Positions 52,844-62,906 of a stretch of 64,000 nucleotides of DNA are shown here, in pieces (position 1 is the stretch's first letter; every line of letters starts with the position of its first letter). A program made the position numbers and the translations under genes. This stretch comes from Piper betle (Eukaryota; Streptophyta; Magnoliopsida; Piperales; Piperaceae), in NCBI GenBank assembly GCA_033002965.1, contig JAURVB010012658.1, positions 142,501-206,500 of the forward strand, given 5' to 3'. The notes under the pieces are model-generated. The model was not told the DNA's origin and made no database searches. It saw only the letters and a list, made by a program, of their open reading frames with translations.

Positions 52844-55800
52844 TTAACCTATTCTGTTGGAAATTGTTTGGTAAAGAGACTGCAGCTGGGTATTCCACTT
52901 ATCCATTGCAGTATATTTTTTCATCCCCTTTGACCTGAAGAATTCCACAGTAACATAAACAATTCATCAAATGATATAAGCTAAAAAAATTTATTACAAA
53001 TATTAAAATTTCACTGAGGTTAACCTGTCACTGCGTTCTAAAAGCCGATTCACTTGATCAATGTGCCCATGAATGCGGTTATCTAATATCAGGGAAACAA
53101 GAAGCGACTCCACGTCTTTCTCAGGCACATTAAGCTCCTGTTTTTGAATTCAATTAGAAAACGGCTTACTTGAAAGCTCAACACAGACATAAGCAAACCT
53201 AAACATAATGTGAAAACACTTATGACCAATCACCTTTGATATAAAAGGGATGTGAATTCTTGTGTAAGGTTTTATAAGCTTCAGCAAGACTTGAGTTCTA
53301 ATATTTTTTAACAAATCTTCGATGTAATTGCGGATGAATGGGTCGTCCATAATAGTTCTTCTATTGCTCTGCATCAGCATTGCATGATATCAGCAAATTA
53401 CAAAAAAAATGGGAAAGGAAAATATTAAGATTTGAGGTAAGTTTTCACAAGATTTAAACCTTTAAAATTTTCTCAAATTCCAAAATCTCATTTCTTTGAT
53501 ATGCAGCTATGAGATTTGTCATGGCCAAGATCTCTGGATCATTTTTGTATCTGCCACCCAAAACAGCTTTCTGTAACCAAAATCTTGATGACTGGTCACA
53601 TACTGCTTGAATTTATAGAATGTAACTTACGGTTTTGCCTCTTGTCCATCAAAAGGATTCACTCCAGATTCCATCAGCATGTTCGCCAGAACCAAGTACC
53701 TGTTAAATATGGATAATAGAACACAGAGTAAGAAAAGAAAACATAAGTGGTAAAAAAAGTTGCTAATTGGCAATGGCACAAAGGAATTTGCAACTATCTT
53801 TTTTGCATACAATAACGGTCAGTTCCTAAAAAGTCCATACTTGAGGCACTGAATCCGGCGCTGATTTCCAGCTTCATCATAATTTTTGAAAGCCTCAAAA
53901 AAGTCAGTGGCTGCTTCTTCCCATTGGCGCTCTGCCATATGCATCTTACCACCACATTCATGGATTATCCCCATGATTCGTGGATGGGGGATTGCAGATT
54001 TGATTGACAGTGCTTTCTGGTACAGTTGCTGTAACAAGCCATCGAAATGGGAAACTTCATAAAAATGAGCATTGGGATCCGCAAAAAGGTATTGAGGAAA
54101 AAGGAAGTCTAGCAAAATATGCACCCTTCATAAAGACATCATCAGGGTATACACCCTTCATAAAGACATCATCAGGGATGATGTAGCGCATTTAATGTTA
54201 GAAAAGAAAGAGAAGTGACGACAGAAAAAGTAAAAAAAAACAAGCAGTTCAACAAGAGGACTTGTGAATCAAAAATTTTTTGCCGGACACATTAACTGAA
54301 CTAGCTTTTTCATCTTTGTTATTCTAATAAAAAGAAAACAAACCTTCAACTTTTTGTTATTCTTTGTTTCAGTGTACATCTGGATTTCAATAGCGTAAAC
54401 TTCCAGAAGTTGTGTGCCTTTCTTCTGATCATCTGTTCCATCTTCTCTTCGACAAGATTTGTGAAGCTCTTTTAAAATCTAAAATGCAAAGCACAAAAGC
54501 ATATTCCATAAATCAGTAAATGAGTTTCCTTCAGAGAAGATTTGTTTAGAGAATCCATTGACTACCTTATTCATCCGACCATATTCCCCGATGTCAAACC
54601 ATATCTTGCATAATTTTAAGTTTGTCTTAAACCACAGTCTCTACAAATGTACAAATTAGTAGTAAGAGAGAGCCATATTTAAATAGAAAAGACCTGTGAC
54701 TTCTGCAAATGGTAATTAGACGCTCTAACCTCGTTCTTTGCTTCTTCAAGAGCCTTCAAAGTTGTCAAATAAAATTCCTGAAGGAGATCAAAATTCTGAC
54801 TTGCAGACCCAGAAACATAGTCCATTATGTTGTTTATACACTTCTCACTGTAGTTGCGTGTTACGGCTGATTTAATGTATGTTAGCATTTCCCTGTAGGC
54901 TTCCATCATTTCTTTAAACTTCCCCAACCGGTAATAGAGCTTGACAGTCTGTTTCAGTGCTTTGAATCCCCTACAAGGACAAGATGTGTAAAAAACACAA
55001 AACAAAGGTAAATTCTTGCAGTTACTATCAACAGCTCATATTTGAGGGCTAGGCAAAGTTTCAACCGTCAATCACCTAGCATATAATAAATACATATCTA
55101 GTAATCTCATAAAATCACATGCTAACAAGCAATCAGAGCTAAAATGACAGAAGAAGCAAACCTATTGCCAATCCTTATCTTTAACCAAAAATAAACTCAA
55201 GCAAGATAAGTCTAGATAGCCACACATTTTCACGTAGATAGCAGACCAAAAACTAATAAAACCAGATGACTAAGTGCCACTGCCCGTGGCCTTGGATCAA
55301 GTCAAAAAAGTCCCAAGTTCTAAGTTCATTTTCCCTTTCTTTCTTAAGCCAAAATAACAAGGAACGTGGAATAAATAACAATTGAAATGACAGAAACAAT
55401 TTTAATCATTCAAACTATCATGTTAAGTAACAAAACCTTTGAAATCATAAACTACCAGTATATTTCAGAATCAAGTACAAAATAACCAGCCAGTAAAGGA
55501 AATCTACTTCTTCCAACTCATACATGACCGTACACATGCCAAATAAGACTCATTACCTGACAAGTCAAAATGATGAGCATAACAGTATTAAAACTTCCCT
55601 GTGTCAATTTCAGAAGGGCGGCCTCATTTACAAACAAAAGAAGACAATACATGAAGCATTTTTAGGCTCACATATGTTCTCTGTGTTACATGTTTCCACA
55701 ATATCATACGACAATAATTACAGCTATGCAACCTAGAATTGTAGTGCTCACCACTCTGCTTTCTCAGGTTCCATTCGTACAACTTCATCAAAACCAGTAA

Positions 55801-56924
55801 GTGCCCCTTTTGGATCAGTTTCGACCATACCTGCAAAGGCAATCATTTAAAAGTTCAACCAGTCTAGAGACTCAAGACCTATAGCAATCACAAAGGAGAA
55901 TATAAAGAACAAGAGGGAGGATGGTACACTTATATGTTATAATGCTCATACTAGCATTTTGTCCACAACGAAGGAAAAACGTGAGAAACGGACTTATACA
56001 AGAAAAACCTCCCACAAAAGATGCCTACATCATTAATGAAACTCAACGCGTTAATCCATGTAGAGAACTGCAGAATGAATTATTATGGTTTCCTAATTAT
56101 AAATTGTTCCATATTTTTAACTCTTAATGTGAATTTTAGGGGGTCATAAAGTGTACGAACAGTAAAAAGTCACCATCTAAGAACTGTCACTCAGCCTGTT
56201 CATAATGCAACATGAGTGTTCAATGCCCTAAAGGCTTGTAAGTATCTGCATTTTGATATAATGAGGCATATATGCAAGTGCAACATTCGAATAACAAAAG
56301 ATGGCCACATTCAAAGTTGAAACAAATGCAAACCTCGAATAACGTCCGCTAAATCAGCTGCTTCAAACAGAAGAACGATGAAGAAAGAGCTTGAATTAGC
56401 GACTAATAAAAAAGGAGACCAATAAGCTTACCTTTTGAGTTATAGTACTGATTTTCAATATCAACATCCTGTTCCTCAGGTTCCTCGTCCGAGTACTCGA
56501 ATCCATAGTCCTCCATATCAGCATCTTAACAAGGTGTAACAAAAATTAAATGAGATATCCACTCTTAAAAAGTAACGAGTACACAAAGGCATGCAGAGAG
56601 TAAGAACTGTATTTCTCAGGAGTACATCATCACCAAGCACATCCCATCAATCAAACATACAATAATGCCAACAGAAAGCAACACATAAAAGTTCGATAAC
56701 AACAAGTGCCAAATCCTGTCATAAAAAACCAGCCAATATCCAGAACAATACGAAACAATCGAACAGTTCACAACAATACTATTAAATCTCGGAGGGCATA
56801 AGACCCTATCGAGCAGCAGTAGGAGTATCAGTATAACTAGCAAAAACCCTAACGACGACAAAGCTTAAAAAAAGAAGAAGGAATAAGGGGTGGAATAGCG
56901 ACCAAATTTCTTACCAGAACCCAT
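52844..56924 (-). CDS. CSN2: COP9 signalosome subunit 2
   Basis: PCI-domain subunit of the COP9 signalosome, which removes NEDD8/RUB from cullins; in plants it is needed for light and hormone signalling. Twelve exons: 56924-56915, 56524-56432, 55830-55752, 54970-54730, 54640-54566, 54478-54344, 54028-53841, 53699-53631, 53550-53460, 53368-53234, 53137-53025, 52934-52844. Phases close perfectly to 439 residues, the usual plant length. It starts [20 protein letters not shown], an acidic tail whose first exon has only ten coding bases. TPR-like helices follow ([32 protein letters not shown]). The PCI domain comes next ([35 protein letters not shown]). The end is [11 protein letters not shown]. 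No frameshift or stop was seen. Confidence 0.96.
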
Positions 56925-58337
56925 GACTGCCTTCTCCGATTATACCGAGCCAAAAGTTCCCAAAAAATCGCAAAAAAAAAAAAGAAAACAGGGGGCAATC
57001 GAAAGGAGCTAGTTGTGGGAGGAAGGAGGAAACGAAAATGGCGATGGAAGTGGCAGATTCGGGAACAGGGTTTCGGATTCCGGTGGTGGACAAGGGGAGA
57101 GACAGCTCCGAGGAGGCTCAACTGTGTGTATATTACAGTATACAAGGCCGCCGGCGCGAGGAAGAAGGGCGTGGAGGCTTATATGGGCTTGGTAGATCTA
57201 GCTTCCACTAGGTGGGGATATTGGGCCCTTCGTCGCCGCTCGGGCCCATATGCAATCTGGGCATTGTTTTTTTTTTTCTAGCATCTTATATATTCTCCGT
57301 GCCACGTGTCACAGTGGTACATATTTGATATATCTTATACAGAAATTAATATAAATTCAACCATAATTTTAAATATCTTACCAGAAGCCATACCTGATTT
57401 TTTTGCCGATATATGATATTACATTGGATTTGGCGATGATAATAATAATAATAAATAATATACATGTCTTATTTTATATCTTAAATTTTCAATCTTTTTA
57501 AGGTCTATCGGATAAGGGACAATGCCATAAATTGCCTGCGCCACTGTCCTGGCCTGATTACGGGCACAAGTTACAAACATGATTACATATTTATGTATCA
57601 TACATATAACAAAATTAACCTTTATAACGTCAAAAATCCTTTGATTATATAATTTCGTTTTTTATCTACCCGGTGCAAAATACCAGGATGGCACATCATT
57701 ATATTAATCATCTCGGCTCATTGCAATTAATCATCTCTAGAAAGGCATTTTCATCCTTTCCTGCTTTCCATTCTATTGGAATAATGATTTTGCCATTGAT
57801 AAACGCACTTATTGGCTTATCATCTAACTTGCCATGCGAGGATTCCACGTTGATCACCCCCGGAAAGTGTCCCATAGCTGGAAGCTGTGACCCTCTAATC
57901 CGTTCTAAGGGAACTTAATTGACCAACTTCTATTGTAATCACAAAAGTTAAACTATATTCAATAATAAGACTAATGATTCTTTTATTAGCGAAAAATACT
58001 AAAATCTTGAAATTAAACAACTCCCCCTCTTACTTTTGCAAATCGTTGATTTTTGCAAGTGTTTGGTTGATTGCCTCTTGAGGTCATTCTTCCTGGTAGA
58101 GTAAGAAAAAATTTAATTATACAGAAATGTTATTATTGATAGATTCATGAAAACCTCATCATGTCAGCAAGTGGGCAAACTGTCTACAAGATTTTGCCCT
58201 TGGAATGTAGAATGTATTGGTGGCACATGTTTCGGCATAAAATAAAATAAAAATACCCACAAAGTTTTTCTAGTTTGAACAAAGAGCCCCGGACAAAGAG
58301 CGGGCAGCAAGAGTTTTCTTTCGAAAGGCTAATATGA
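56925..58337. other. CSN2 promoter and intergenic DNA
   Basis: The CSN2 leader and promoter (minus strand) should lie at 56925-57300. Further on, nothing is supported up to the LYR-protein gene. Confidence 0.45.
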
Positions 58338-59263
58338 TCAAGATTGATAAACATCAGGAAGGCGAAGTCCAACACTAGCAGCAGAATTGGAGAGAGTCCT
58401 CATCATCTCATCTGTTCTGTCTACACCAATGTTATAAGAGAAAAGAAGCCCTGTACACAAATTCCAGTTGAACTTTTTAGACTCAAAAAATTAAGCTTAA
58501 AGTAAATTTCGTCCTACAAATTAAAGATCACTTCCTTATTTCCCTATATATAAATTCCATGCTACAGATCACTTCCATATTTCCCTATATCCTTAAAAAA
58601 ATTAAGCTTAAAGTAAATTTCGTTCTACAAATTAAAGATCACTTCCCTATTTCCTTATATATAAATTTCATGCTACAAATTAAGGTTCACTTCATTATTT
58701 CCTTATATTCTTTAAGCGTTAACCATAAACACAAGTGCATAAACATGCATTATTTTATTGCCAAATAAAGATATAGAAGAATACTGGTCGAGCAAAATCC
58801 CCTCTAAAATTATTTTATTTCTTATTGTAATAACTAATATGCACACATAATCTTCTAACTGAAACCTAAAGTGATTCATGTTCTCGGCATAGCTTAATGA
58901 CATGTTGAAAGAAACATCGTTATGTTGGTGGAGTGGATTCACTTTTGAAAATTTCATGTTTTTAATTCATCCGAGGGTCAAAAAGCACAAGTTTAAACAA
59001 CAAATATTAAAGTATTCTATCTGACTGCGAGCCAGGCCGCATACCTTGTGATGTTGCACGCCGTTGACCTGATAAGTGTAGTACCGGGCGAGCTTCAACT
59101 TGTACTTAGCAATTTCTGGATCATTCAGATTTAGATTCTTGCGGAATTCCCCAGTTACATAACTTTTGAAATGAGCTTTGCTGCCATCAACACCAATATG
59201 CTTACTAATGGCTTTTAGAAGACGACGATAAATAGTCAAACCTTCTGCAGCTTCCAAGCTCAT
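58338..59263 (-). CDS. LYR-motif protein, LYRM9-like
   Basis: Small mitochondrial-type LYR protein; the family binds acyl-carrier protein and assists assembly of respiratory or Fe-S proteins, but the role of this member is not established. Two exons, 59263-59045 and 58450-58338, about 110 residues. The start MSLEAAEGLTIYRRLLKAI carries the LYR-like motif IYRRLLK at residues 11-17. KAHFKSYVTGEFRKN follows, and exon 2 reads LLFSYNIGVDRTDEM...SAASVGLRLPDVYQS. This matches the plant LYRM9-like protein at full length. Joining the obvious GT and AG sites leaves the frame one base short; a fourth G at the acceptor-side run 58449-58451 would repair it. The intron contains a tandem repeat. An LTR retroelement sits 316 bp upstream of the ATG. 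Confidence 0.83.
58486..58710. repeat. Tandem repeat, two ~110-bp units in the LYR gene intron
   Basis: Two units beginning AAAAAATTAAGCTTAAAGTA. Each contains two diverged half-units with the phrase ACAAATTAAAGATCACTTCC, so the block looks like an older dimer that duplicated. Confidence 0.82.
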
Positions 59264-59579
59264 GTCAAAGACTTATTTTGGTCCAAACAACTAAACAGTA
59301 ATCTGTATCCATCAACAAAAAGCAATACATACAAAATTAGTACTTCAAACCCAATATTAAATCTCAATAAACTCATACCAATCAGTAATATAAATACAAG
59401 AAGAATAATCATAACGAAGTTGTGAAAAAATATCCACAAAACAAACAACTTCACACACATTGGTTAAGCCTACAACTCGAACCATCACGACTGTGGCAAA
59501 AATTTTTGACCCACCAACCAGAGAAAACAACTTAAATGAACATTTATAGAAATAGCAGGATTTAACCCACAAGTAGAGT

Positions 59580-60012
59580 GGTAGGATTTTCCTCACCAAG
59601 GTCGACGATGACCTCTTTCCCCTTAGTTCCTTGCTTGTTCCCCTGCTTGGCTGGTGCCATGGAGGAGACGATTGGCCTGGAATCTGAAGGGAGTTGGAGA
59701 AATAGTTGAGATGATGGAGGATGGGACAGTGGTTAAACCCTGCTCCCAGGAAGGATCTCCCTAGAAAATAGGAAGAAGAACAAAGAACAAAGATAAGAAG
59801 AAAACAAAGATTTAATTCATCAAAAGTCATGTCCTTTACAATCAGTCTCTCCCCCTTATATAGCCACACTTCCTAGTTTTCCCCCATTACAATTTATTCT
59901 CATTATTCACCTCGAATTCATCCTTACAATTTATTCTCATTATTCACCTCGAATTCATGGATCTCGCAATGCCCCGTAACGCCCTTTCGTTCTACTCACT
60001 TTATTCATACCA
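59580..60012 (-). repeat. 3' LTR of the AspAT-carrying retroelement
   Basis: 433 bp, nearly identical to the 5' LTR; a short duplication CTGGA-like near 59675 accounts for most of the length difference. It duplicates the promoter and gag start codon and points toward the LYR gene on the same strand. Confidence 0.9.
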
Positions 60013-61603
60013 TTACCCTCCCCTTTACAAGAACCTTGTCCCCAAGGTTGTACAGATTACGAATTACGAGGAAGTATCCGCCATTGGAGTAGTATAAGGT
60101 AAGAAATTGGTACAGGAATAACAGCTGGCCAAGGCGCGACGAAATGCCATGCTTCAAAGCCAATGCATTAATCCCAGCAGCAATAGACGTGCACTTGTTT
60201 GATCCCAAGTGGCCCCCAATCTGCTGAATGCCACAAGTACCAAGCTTGGCCTTAGAAGTTAAAGATGCAGAAATAACAGCAATAACAAGAACAGAGGGCA
60301 ATGTTTGCTCCCAGGATAGAGGAGACCCTAGTTTCTCAAGGTTTTCTCTAAAAGCAGACCGCATTCCAATTATCCGGTCAGCCATGTCCTTCACCTCCTT
60401 GAGCCACAAACTCTTCAGGTCAGGATCACCAAGTATTGTAGAGACAATAAGAGCACCATGAATTGGTGGATTGCTATACATAGGCCTAGCTAATTGCTGC
60501 AACTGAATCTTCACAGCTACAGCTTTCTTGTCATCTTCACAGAGAACACTGAGGCAACCTACTCTTTGACCATAAAGGCCCATATTTGTGGCATATGATT
60601 GAGCGCATCCAATTAAATGGCCATCTTCAAGAAAGATACGAATGGCTTTTGCATCTCTCTCCGGATCACCACTTGCAAAACCTTGGTATGCCATGTCAAA
60701 GAAGGCAAAATGATTCTTCACCTTGAACTGGTATGACATCTCTCTCCACTGTTCTTCTGTTGGATCTACTCCAGTAGGATTGTGTGCACATGCATGAAGC
60801 AAGAAGAAGGAACCATTTGGTGCATTCTTGATATCATCCATCATTGAAGCAAAATCTAGCCCTCTTGTCTCCGGATGATAGTAATGGAAAGTTCTTTGGG
60901 GCACCTGAGCATCTCTCCAAATATTATGATGGTTGGCCCAAGTTGGCACTGGTATGTAGATCTGGGAATCAGGAATGAAGCGCTTCTGAAAATCAGCAAA
61001 GAGTCGGCATGCACCAGTTCCAGAAAGTGCTTGCACCGCTGCAATTCTTTTATCCTTAATTAGGTGAGAGTTATCCCCATATGCCAGCTTCAATGTTTCC
61101 TCTACCATTGCTAGACTCCCACCCATCGGATGATACTCCATATTCTTATGTCCGGCGATCCGCCTCTCGGCTTCCCGGACGCACTCAAAAACAACCGGCT
61201 TCCCATCGTCATCCCGGTACGTTTGCGGAATCCTTCCTCCCGACATCCTTGCCTGTTCTTCCCTTTGGGTGTTTCTTCGACTATCTTGCCATTGATCATC
61301 AATATCCAACCCAACAGGAACCCTCATATGAGGTGTCCCAACTCCCTCACGATTATCCAGATTCCCCCTATCCTCAACCCTCGATTGCAGTAACAATTCG
61401 AGTTTTGCAGAAATTTCAGCAACAGCAGTAATCAAGTAATCCTGAATCTGTTTAATGTGAGATAATTCAATCGAGTTTGGTGATGGATTCGTACCTCCCT
61501 CGCCTTGCTCTGATGCCAAATTGGTAGGATTTTCCTCACCAAGGTCGACGATGACCTCTTTCCCCTTAGTTCCTTGCTTGTTCCCCTGCTTGGCTGGTGC
61601 CAT
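60005..61603 (-). CDS. Chimeric gag-aspartate aminotransferase open frame of the retroelement
   Basis: 532 codons from the ATG at 61603 (an in-frame ATG at 61621 is also possible). The frame is open further up to 61807, but that part overlaps the LTR TATA box. Part 1 (about 128 residues) is gag-like: MAPAKQGNKQGTKGKEVIVD, then a coiled-coil-like stretch IQDYLITAVAEISAKLELLL. Part 2 (61219-60308, 304 residues) is plant mitochondrial-type aspartate aminotransferase from YRDDDGKPVVFECVREAE to LGSPLSWE, without any intron. It keeps HACAHNPTGVD, FDMAYQGFASGD and GLYGQRVG. The PLP-binding lysine of SYAKNMGLYG is threonine here (codon at 60589-60587, AAA to ACA). The N-terminal targeting region and C-terminal domain with the substrate-binding arginine are missing. 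Part 3 (about 100 residues) is 3' retroelement sequence ending NLGDKVLVKG. It cannot be an active transaminase; whether it is translated is unknown. Confidence 0.9.
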   Translation of the reverse strand: MAPAKQGNKQGTKGKEVIVDLGEENPTNLASEQGEGGTNPSPNSIELSHIKQIQDYLITAVAEISAKLELLLQSRVEDRGNLDNREGVGTPHMRVPVGLDIDDQWQDSRRNTQREEQARMSGGRIPQTYRDDDGKPVVFECVREAERRIAGHKNMEYHPMGGSLAMVEETLKLAYGDNSHLIKDKRIAAVQALSGTGACRLFADFQKRFIPDSQIYIPVPTWANHHNIWRDAQVPQRTFHYYHPETRGLDFASMMDDIKNAPNGSFFLLHACAHNPTGVDPTEEQWREMSYQFKVKNHFAFFDMAYQGFASGDPERDAKAIRIFLEDGHLIGCAQSYATNMGLYGQRVGCLSVLCEDDKKAVAVKIQLQQLARPMYSNPPIHGALIVSTILGDPDLKSLWLKEVKDMADRIIGMRSAFRENLEKLGSPLSWEQTLPSVLVIAVISASLTSKAKLGTCGIQQIGGHLGSNKCTSIAAGINALALKHGISSRLGQLLFLYQFLTLYYSNGGYFLVIRNLYNLGDKVLVKGRVMV

Positions 61604-61950
61604 GGAGGAGACGATTGGCATCTGAAGGGAGTTGGAGAAATGGTTGAGATGATGGAGGATGGGACAGTGGTTAAACCCTGCTCCCAGGAAGGATCTCCCT
61701 AGAAAATAGGAAGAAGAACAAAGAACAAAGATAAGAAGAAAACAAAGATTTAATTCATCAAAAGTCATGTCCTTTACAATCAGTCTCTCCCCCTTATATA
61801 GCCACACTTCCTAGTTTTCCCCCATTACAATTTATTCTCATTATTCACCTCGAATTCATCCTTACAATTTATTCTCATTATTCACCTCGAATTCATGGAT
61901 CTCGCAATGCCCCGTAACGCCCTTTCGTTCTACTCACTTTATTCATACCA
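61522..61950 (-). repeat. 5' LTR of the AspAT-carrying retroelement
   Basis: 429 bp, TGGTATG...CCTACCA on the minus strand. It contains a TATA box at 61794-61800 and the first codons of gag, so the reading frame crosses from LTR into the primer-site region. Confidence 0.9.
61794..61800 (-). promoter_or_regulatory. LTR promoter TATA box
   Basis: TATATAA in the context GGCTATATAAGGGGG on the minus strand, about 190 bases before the probable gag ATG. The equivalent box in the 3' LTR lies near 59859-59865. Confidence 0.7.
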
Positions 61951-62906
61951 TAGAGAAAGCCTCCATAAAGTAAAAGAAGAAAACGTAATGAAGAATAGAT
62001 TTGCATTTCCACAATAGTATCTCCGATGCCAAATATTTCTTGGAGTCTGTATCCCGCATTTCATCATACAACTAATGTGCAATAAATCTACAGGTGCCCT
62101 AGTGTCACAGGGTCACACTTAGGGTCAAATTTTCTGCCCAAAAGCTCCCCGTGCGGTGTATTTCCCTCCTGAAAATACCCAGCCCTCACCTCATACGCAG
62201 CAAATGACCGCTACACAAAGCGCACACTGATCGCAATGCAGGCACCAACACACCCGGTACCGGTATCTGATCAGAGTCAAGGCTTATACCAACACCCGGC
62301 TATCGCTCACCGCTACCTACTCGGACAAACTCACGATCACCAAGTCTCGGCACTACGCGTCCCTCATACCGGTCACCCACTTCCTCCCGGTACCGACTAG
62401 ACCTCGGAATCACCAGTCCAGTCTTTGGTAGCCAAATACGACGCGACACCACAAGATTACAGGAACTCTTCCCAACCTCTATTCCAACAATATGAATATA
62501 AGAATACAAGTATCTACACCCTAGACTACTTGCAAGTCATGGACATGCAAACCCCACGACTTGACCTCTCGACCCTCACTCGACAGGCCTAACCCTTCGA
62601 CCCTAGGAGCACAAAGACATCGAACAATACAAGAAGAAACCCTGGCATAAGAGCAGAACCTGACAACTCCGACAGTCCCCCCTTACTCGACCAAGGTGGC
62701 TCTCCTCCACCGAGAGCCCACTCCTCCTTTTCTCTGCTCTTGTTGTTCTCCCACTCTCTCTGCTCTCCACAAAGAATGGCGACCCCTTTTTATAGAAGTC
62801 CCTGGCTAATGTGCAGCACGTCACCACTTTGATCCTCACCGTCCAAGGCTCTGATCAACGGCTCCAATTTGGCCAGCAATGACATCGACTCCATCACCGT
62901 TGGATC
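61951..62906. other. Unassigned DNA upstream of the retroelement
   Basis: Before the retroelement inserted, this joined directly to 59579, so its first part is probably distal promoter of the LYR gene. 62090-62890 is C-rich with GGTACCGG-like phrases and resembles LTR or retroelement sequence, but no partner copy occurs in the window. Confidence 0.4.

Larger units (their letters stand above)
59580..61950 (-). mobile_element. Young LTR retroelement carrying captured aspartate aminotransferase
   Basis: 2371 bp on the minus strand. The 5' LTR is 61950-61522 (429 bp) and the 3' LTR is 60012-59580 (433 bp); both begin TGGTATG and end CCTACCA. They are nearly identical, differing by one 5-bp indel and a few substitutions. 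A perfect 5-bp duplication TAGAG lies at 59575-59579 and 61951-61955. Just after the 5' LTR is a primer site TTTGGCATCAGAGC, close to the tRNA-iMet complement. Just before the 3' LTR is a polypurine tract AAAGGGGAGGGTAATGG. The interior encodes a short gag-like start fused in frame to aspartate aminotransferase. Protease, reverse transcriptase, RNase H and integrase are absent, so it must have moved with enzymes from a gypsy-type relative. Confidence 0.93.

Noticed and set aside
59357..59869. 170-codon minus-strand frame with gag-like sequence
   Set aside because: It is the 3' LTR copy of the gag start running into flanking DNA, not a separate gene.
61604..61807. Extension of the chimeric frame upstream to 61807
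   Set aside because: The first codon is GTG, not ATG, and the region overlaps the LTR TATA box, so it would not be in the transcript.
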